From Gentiana macrophylla (Eukaryota > Streptophyta > Magnoliopsida > Gentianales > Gentianaceae): 64,000 nt of DNA. The DNA is taken from positions 76,981,491 through 77,045,490 of the forward strand of contig CM047806.1 in the NCBI GenBank assembly GCA_026214975.1, given 5' to 3'. The position numbers were made by a program, and so were the translations under genes. Of this stretch, positions 59,383 to 64,000 are shown one piece after another. A model generated the notes under the pieces. The model did not search any database. It was not told the DNA's origin and saw nothing but the letters and a program-made list of their open reading frames with translations. Positions within the stretch are counted from its first letter, which is position 1. Every line of letters starts with the position of its first letter.

Positions 59383-59926
59383 CTATTTCTCACCAACCAC
59401 AGACGTGTAACAGCTCCTGGCTATTTCCACATCTCCTTTAATTTCAACTGATCCAGAACCTACAGGAAATTTCACACTGTTGTGGGCCGGCGAGATAACA
59501 GCCCGCAGATCGATGATTGGTGGTCTTCCCATAATGACATTGTACGCTGAGGGCGCTTTAACCACAATGTAATTTACCATGAGGGTCCTGCCCCTAGGTA
59601 ATTTACCATAAGTTGTAGGTAACGTGACCATGCCCATAGGATGGATAGGCGGGCCTGCGAATCCAAACAGTGGTGTGGATACTGGTGTTAAATTGGAATC
59701 CTACAACTTCATGGCCTGAAAGCCCTGTAATACAAGATGTTAACAGCGCTTCCTGTATCGACACAGATTCTTTTCACCCAGTTCATGTTGATTACGGCCT
59801 CAATGACCAGCCCTTCATTGTTGATGACTAGCGGTAGTGGATCCTCTGGTCCATACCTCACTTCTCCGGATACCTTCTGACGTTTACCAGAACTCTAACC
59901 CTGATCCGTTTGTCCTGTTTGAAGGA
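59383..59926 (-). pseudogene. Tat protease and gag-protease linker
   Basis: The aspartic protease motif VDTGSAVNIL is encoded at about 59760-59730 on the minus strand, after WVKRI. A stop near 59705 follows, then PPIHPMGMVTLPTTYGK, FNV-like AYNVIMGRP and the rest of the domain to 59383. Upstream is a hydrophilic linker (SGKRQKVSGEVRYGPED). The reading is lost at 59927, where the inverted LARD begins. The enzyme would cleave the polyprotein. Confidence 0.85.
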
Positions 59927-61701
59927 TGCAGGTTCTTAGATCTAAACGAGCTAGATCTACGCGCAGCGGATGGATCACGACTTATATATCGCAATACATA
60001 GTTAAAGGACTTAAACTACTACAAGGGGGTTAAGATCATGTTACCAATATCGGGAAGAGACGCCTTGATCTTAGGATGAGAAGCCTTGATCTTCCAATGT
60101 GTTCTCCAAACGGTGGTTGGTGGACACCCTTCTTGATATGAGAACCTCCTTGATATGCTTCCAAGAAAAAACTCCAAGTTTTTCTCCAACCGGGTGGAGC
60201 TAAGGATCGAACTCCTTAGCCTTTTTTCTCTATAAATTTCGTGGCCCTCTCTTCCCCTAGGGCTCAGGGAGAACTCTCTTTTTATAGGCAAAATCCAAGA
60301 GAGAAAACCTATACCCAATCGGTTTACCAAAATAAAAGAGATAATTCTAATTATTATTATCCAATAAAAATAAGAGATAATTACAATCTTATAATAAGAA
60401 AATATAATTATCCTTATAGTTAAGAGATAAATAATAAATAAATTATTTTCTTTTATTTATCCAATTAATTATTTAACAAATAAATAACTAATTACACAAT
60501 ATGTCATTATCCAGAAAATTAATTTCTTGGAAAATCCAAGACATATTGGCGCCACGCTAAGCTCACTGCGCCCACGTAAAATGTCTTTTCACAGATTATA
60601 TTATTTAGCCCAACTAAATAATATTCATGCATATCAATTAATTAGCCCACCAATTAATTATCACCGAGGCCCAAATAACAAGATTATTAGTCCAAATTAC
60701 AGAAGCCACATCGGGGACCATGGACCTATAACCAGTAGCTCCAATAATTAATTATTCATCGAATAGAATAAGTACATTAATTATTAATTCCGGGATTACG
60801 CCACCATAAACCCGGAATCGAACTCTACCGATTATAGATGTATACTTATACTCAACCCATAGAGTGAATAAGCATCCATTGATATAATCACTACATACGG
60901 ATTAACCCTCCATAGATCGTCCATTCGAGTGGGAAGTCTCCGTGAACCCGACTCGAATATCTTATCCTTATTTACCATCACCCCTCGATGATCAATTAGT
61001 TCACATATCCGACTAGTGATCAATTAGTCTAATATGAACTCCCGGATCGATCACTTTCTTAGGGCTAACAAATAAGGGATCTGCTCTCTACTTCTTCACT
61101 GGAAGGAATGGATTCCATGTCTGTGAAAATCGTAACTACTCACTCATCCGGAGATAGTGCCAATGAGAAGTGGCTTGGAACACATATTTAAGTGAACCGT
61201 AACTAACACATCAAACACTACCCCGGGACAAGCAAAGACCTGTGATCACCTCAGATTAAGGTTGATCCATATATGATCATCTAATGATTTAATAAGATTA
61301 CTCGATTACATGCAATTATATCGAAAATACAGATTAAATCGGTCCAAATCCTATATGAATGCCATCATATATAAATGCCCCACGTATGTACCTCTCTACC
61401 GACAAATCCGGATAAGACTATCACACCCTAAGGTGTTCTCAGGCGCATTATTGGTGTTTTAATCAAGAGACCCTAAACTCTGATTAAGTTCACCACGGAC
61501 TAACAGTTTAAGTATACCACCACTAACTCAATCCTCACGTGTAATCCATACACTGAGTTAAGTGGTTACATACAGATATACTTAGGGTTTCCAGCAGTGT
61601 ATTACCTTAAAAGCACAAAGCAAGTAATAAGGTGAGATAAGTTATGTCATTCATTATTAAAAACAATTACACAAATTGTCTTTCGGGCACTATACCTAAC
61701 A
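59927..61701 (-). repeat. 3' LTR of the inverted copia-like LARD (left edge approximate)
   Basis: Right edge fixed by CCTAACA at 61695-61701. Left edge inferred from the loss of Tat coding and the start of LTR-end-like sequence (CTTAGATCTAAACG). TATA-like TATAAAAAG on the minus strand near 60278-60286. Confidence 0.75.
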
Positions 61702-64000
61702 ATCTCCCACTTGCACGAAATGTCAAGCAACGATTGTTTTTAGAGCACATCCTTTCTCATCTTATTCACAACACTCTCCCACTTGCTCTAAAAGCAGATG
61801 AGACATATCCATCAATGCCGTACCCTCCAAGCACTCGACTTGGTACACTGATTAGTTAGGTTGTCGACTCGAGACGATCTTTAGGATTGAAACGTTGTCG
61901 GTCCTTCCAATCAGGCGGTACTCTCTCTCAATATGCTTTTGACCTCTTAGTGACTGAGAAGATTCTTCTAAGCTATCACTTCACTGTTTTCACAATGAAG
62001 TGATATCGGCTCACTAGACCTGGAATTGCTCCCAGATCAGAAAGGAAATTCCTAAGCCATATCACCACTCTAGCTGCTCCGAAAGTTGCTACGTATCCGA
62101 TGAACTAAAATCGAATTGGTGATTCTGGATTTCTCCAGACTATAGCTCCATCACAATGATTAAAAACTGAGTCCGAGATCGTCCCAACGATCATCCTTAA
62201 TCTGACTATAAGTCAGAATCAGTGTAGTCAACCATATTCAAGTTTGCACCCGAATATACAAGCACATTATTGCTCGTTCTTCAAAAATACTTGAGGATGT
62301 ACTAAAACCGCTATTCAATGCTCGAATCCGAGATTTGACTATTATTGACTTGTGTTAAGCTGACTTGCCCTTATCCCAGAGAGACTCTATCCTATTTTCT
62401 CTTTATCCGAAGATTTGGAGAATCATTCCTGAGAGGTAGGGTAGGACTACTCTCGATGAATGCTGCAACCGTATATGCATAATCATCTTATACAATAAGA
62501 TAGGTGGGATAGCCAATGACTCATTCTCGTGAATTTGACCGAATCAAATTCTAAGAATATAGTCCAATTCTCTCATCCAGAGAATCTTGGCGTGTCAGTT
62601 TCCGACTTCAGATAGCACACCCATGTTGTTTCCAACCGTTTCAGTGTTATCATTCATGAACACTAATACTACTACTTTACCAATATTGATATCCAGTCTA
62701 CAAAAGACTTATCAATATTCTGGTCAAGTCCACATATTCTAAAACATGCGACTTTTAATGACCGAGAGGTTCTCTTACATCCACAAAAGGACATAAGTCC
62801 CGGCAGTCAACCTGCCATTTGTTCTAATCAAGACCCTTCTGTTCCGAATGAATCCAGACTCCGTTTTACGGCAAGAAAGTCTCAGGGAATCACCCCTATT
62901 TTCTGCTTTTTAATGAAATCTAGCAAGACTGAGTGGTGAGAGAGTTCAAGGTCTGGTTAACTCTCTCCTTTTTAGGGAATCACCCCTAGACCACTCAGCT
63001 TTGTGCTGAAAGTTAAACTTTCTTATACATTCGACTCTTTTCGGCGAAGGACCAATTACTCCCACTGGGCCTGAGACACTCAGGTGGTTCTACAAGAGGC
63101 TGAACAGAACTGGAGTACCAAAACTCCATTCACAGGGATAAGGTTTTCGAACCACCCTCTCTGATCAGAATCCTATACAGCCCACAAAGAGCCATAGGTT
63201 ATCAATCACCCCAGCAGACTATAAAGTCCACACAACCATAATGGGTCAATGGTTAAACCATACTCCCACTGCGTTCTGGGTGGATTGACATTCTGATCTC
63301 GTAGTATTTATCAGTGTAATCACCAACAACCGATGTTGGACGTGGTCTGATTAAATCAGATAGTAACTTCCTTTAGGTAACCGAACTCCAAGGTCTAAGG
63401 CTGTTACTTATATATTCTATCAGAAGAATTGTGACAAATTAACTGCTACTTTCGATCTCAAGAATCTTAAAACCAACCTTCACTCGTCTCATTAAGGTAT
63501 TTCACGAACAGTCAAAATCTGAACGTATGCGTAAAATCTCCAATCCTATCTTCAAGCATTAAATGCTAAATGCCTACATTTACGGAAGTGGTGTGAACAG
63601 AATTCACTCCTTATCCATAAATTCACTAGCATCTTCTAGTTAGACTTCTCGGTTTACATAATAATGTTAACCGTTATTTTGCAACCAATTATCTTAATCG
63701 AGTTTAGCAGTGTATTGTAGTACATCAATAACTATATAGAGCAAGTATATGGTTTCTTTCTCAGTGAGAAACATTTCACTAGGAGGCAGGCTGAGCATCA
63801 GTCCTAAGACTATGCGATAGCCTAGTTCTGAGTATGGAATACTCTATTCTCTGCTAAAATCAGAGACTTCTCCTCGTATTCTTTCGATAAACTAAACCGT
63901 GTTTTGAATAGTTATCAGACAAAATGTCACCACTCAAAATCTCCCGCTAGCTTGTATATCTCATTAGACCCCGAAGATCATGATGAACAAGCTATGTTAC
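61702..64000 (-). other. Internal region of the inverted LARD, no genes
   Basis: No recognised coding sequence. It conserves the second purine-tract-like element (AGCAAGTGGGAGAG on the minus strand, about 61777-61790) seen in the other copy. Confidence 0.7.

Larger units (their letters stand above)
43040..59926 (-). mobile_element. Tat-lineage Ty3/gypsy retrotransposon, element A
   Basis: Minus-strand order: protease (59750), RT (59300-58610), RNase H and a second RNase H (58400-57500), integrase (48100-46764), tandem repeats (46665-46090), then a spliced ORF on the opposite strand (43851-45818). The second RNase H and the antisense accessory ORF are hallmarks of the Tat lineage. Gag lies beyond the LARD at 59927. 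The element is split at 48141-57493. Confidence 0.85.
59927..64000 (-). mobile_element. Second copia-like LARD, inverted, running off the window
   Basis: The minus-strand 3' LTR covers about 59927-61701 (start TGTTAGGTATAGTGCCCGAA at 61701), preceded by the purine tract CAAGTGGGAGATT (61714-61702). Internal sequence from 61702 matches the internal region of 48141-57493 in reverse, for example the segment at 63900-64000 against 53485-53600. It is more diverged in the LTR, so a different subfamily. No coding region seen. The target duplication cannot be checked. Confidence 0.85.

Noticed and set aside
57494..59926. Endogenous pararetrovirus (RT with YVDD)
   Set aside because: Integrase, the second RNase H and Tat-type order identify a gypsy retrotransposon; no movement- or coat-protein region is seen.
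1..64000. CRISPR arrays, bacterial operons or prophage features
   Set aside because: The sequence is a plant transposon nest; the tandem repeats lack spacer structure and have eukaryotic splice sites and LTRs around them.

Overview
This 64 kb window reads as intergenic heterochromatin of a flowering plant with a large, repeat-rich genome, probably a eudicot (low confidence on clade). The evidence is a dense nest of plant-type transposable elements: Sirevirus-like Ty1/copia, Tat-lineage Ty3/gypsy, chromovirus-like and copia-like LARDs (large non-autonomous LTR derivatives), and a CACTA DNA transposon. I found no host gene, rRNA, tRNA or CRISPR array. Almost every coding region carries stops or frameshifts.

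Layout. (1) 1-18971: right part of a + strand Sirevirus-like element (end of gag, pol, a long env-like ORF, 3' LTR). Its env-like ORF is split by a complete CACTA element at 4289-13274 (12-bp perfect TIRs, CAA target duplication, TNP2-type transposase). (2) 18973-19765: a 0.52 kb palindrome attached to LTR-like sequence with a TATA box. (3) 19770-31175: a minus-strand Sirevirus fragment (gag plus LTR); its LTR is split by a complete + strand relative (22263-31110) that keeps gag and the env-like ORF but has no pol. (4) 31176 to about 43030: remnant of a + strand Tat-type element (gag fragment, tandem repeats, antisense accessory ORF), interrupted by a minus-strand, non-coding chromovirus-like LARD at 32068-40419 (target duplication TTCGG). 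(5) About 43040-59926: a minus-strand Tat element with protease, RT, two RNase H domains, integrase, a 3' tandem-repeat array and a spliced accessory ORF on the opposite strand. It is broken by a complete copia-like LARD at 48141-57493 (target duplication GAGAC). A second, inverted member of that LARD family begins near 59927 and runs off the window.

How the parts relate. Target-site duplications and cut reading frames give relative ages: CACTA is younger than Sirevirus copy 1; the pol-less Sirevirus is younger than the antisense copy it entered; both copia-like LARDs are younger than the Tat element they split. The most notable structures are head-to-head Sirevirus LTRs (20527-24026), the palindrome with a TATA box at its edge (18973-19510), the pol-less Sirevirus retaining gag and env-like genes, the antisense spliced accessory gene of the Tat element beside a satellite-like array, and TATA-like sequences at matching distance ahead of both env-like ORFs.
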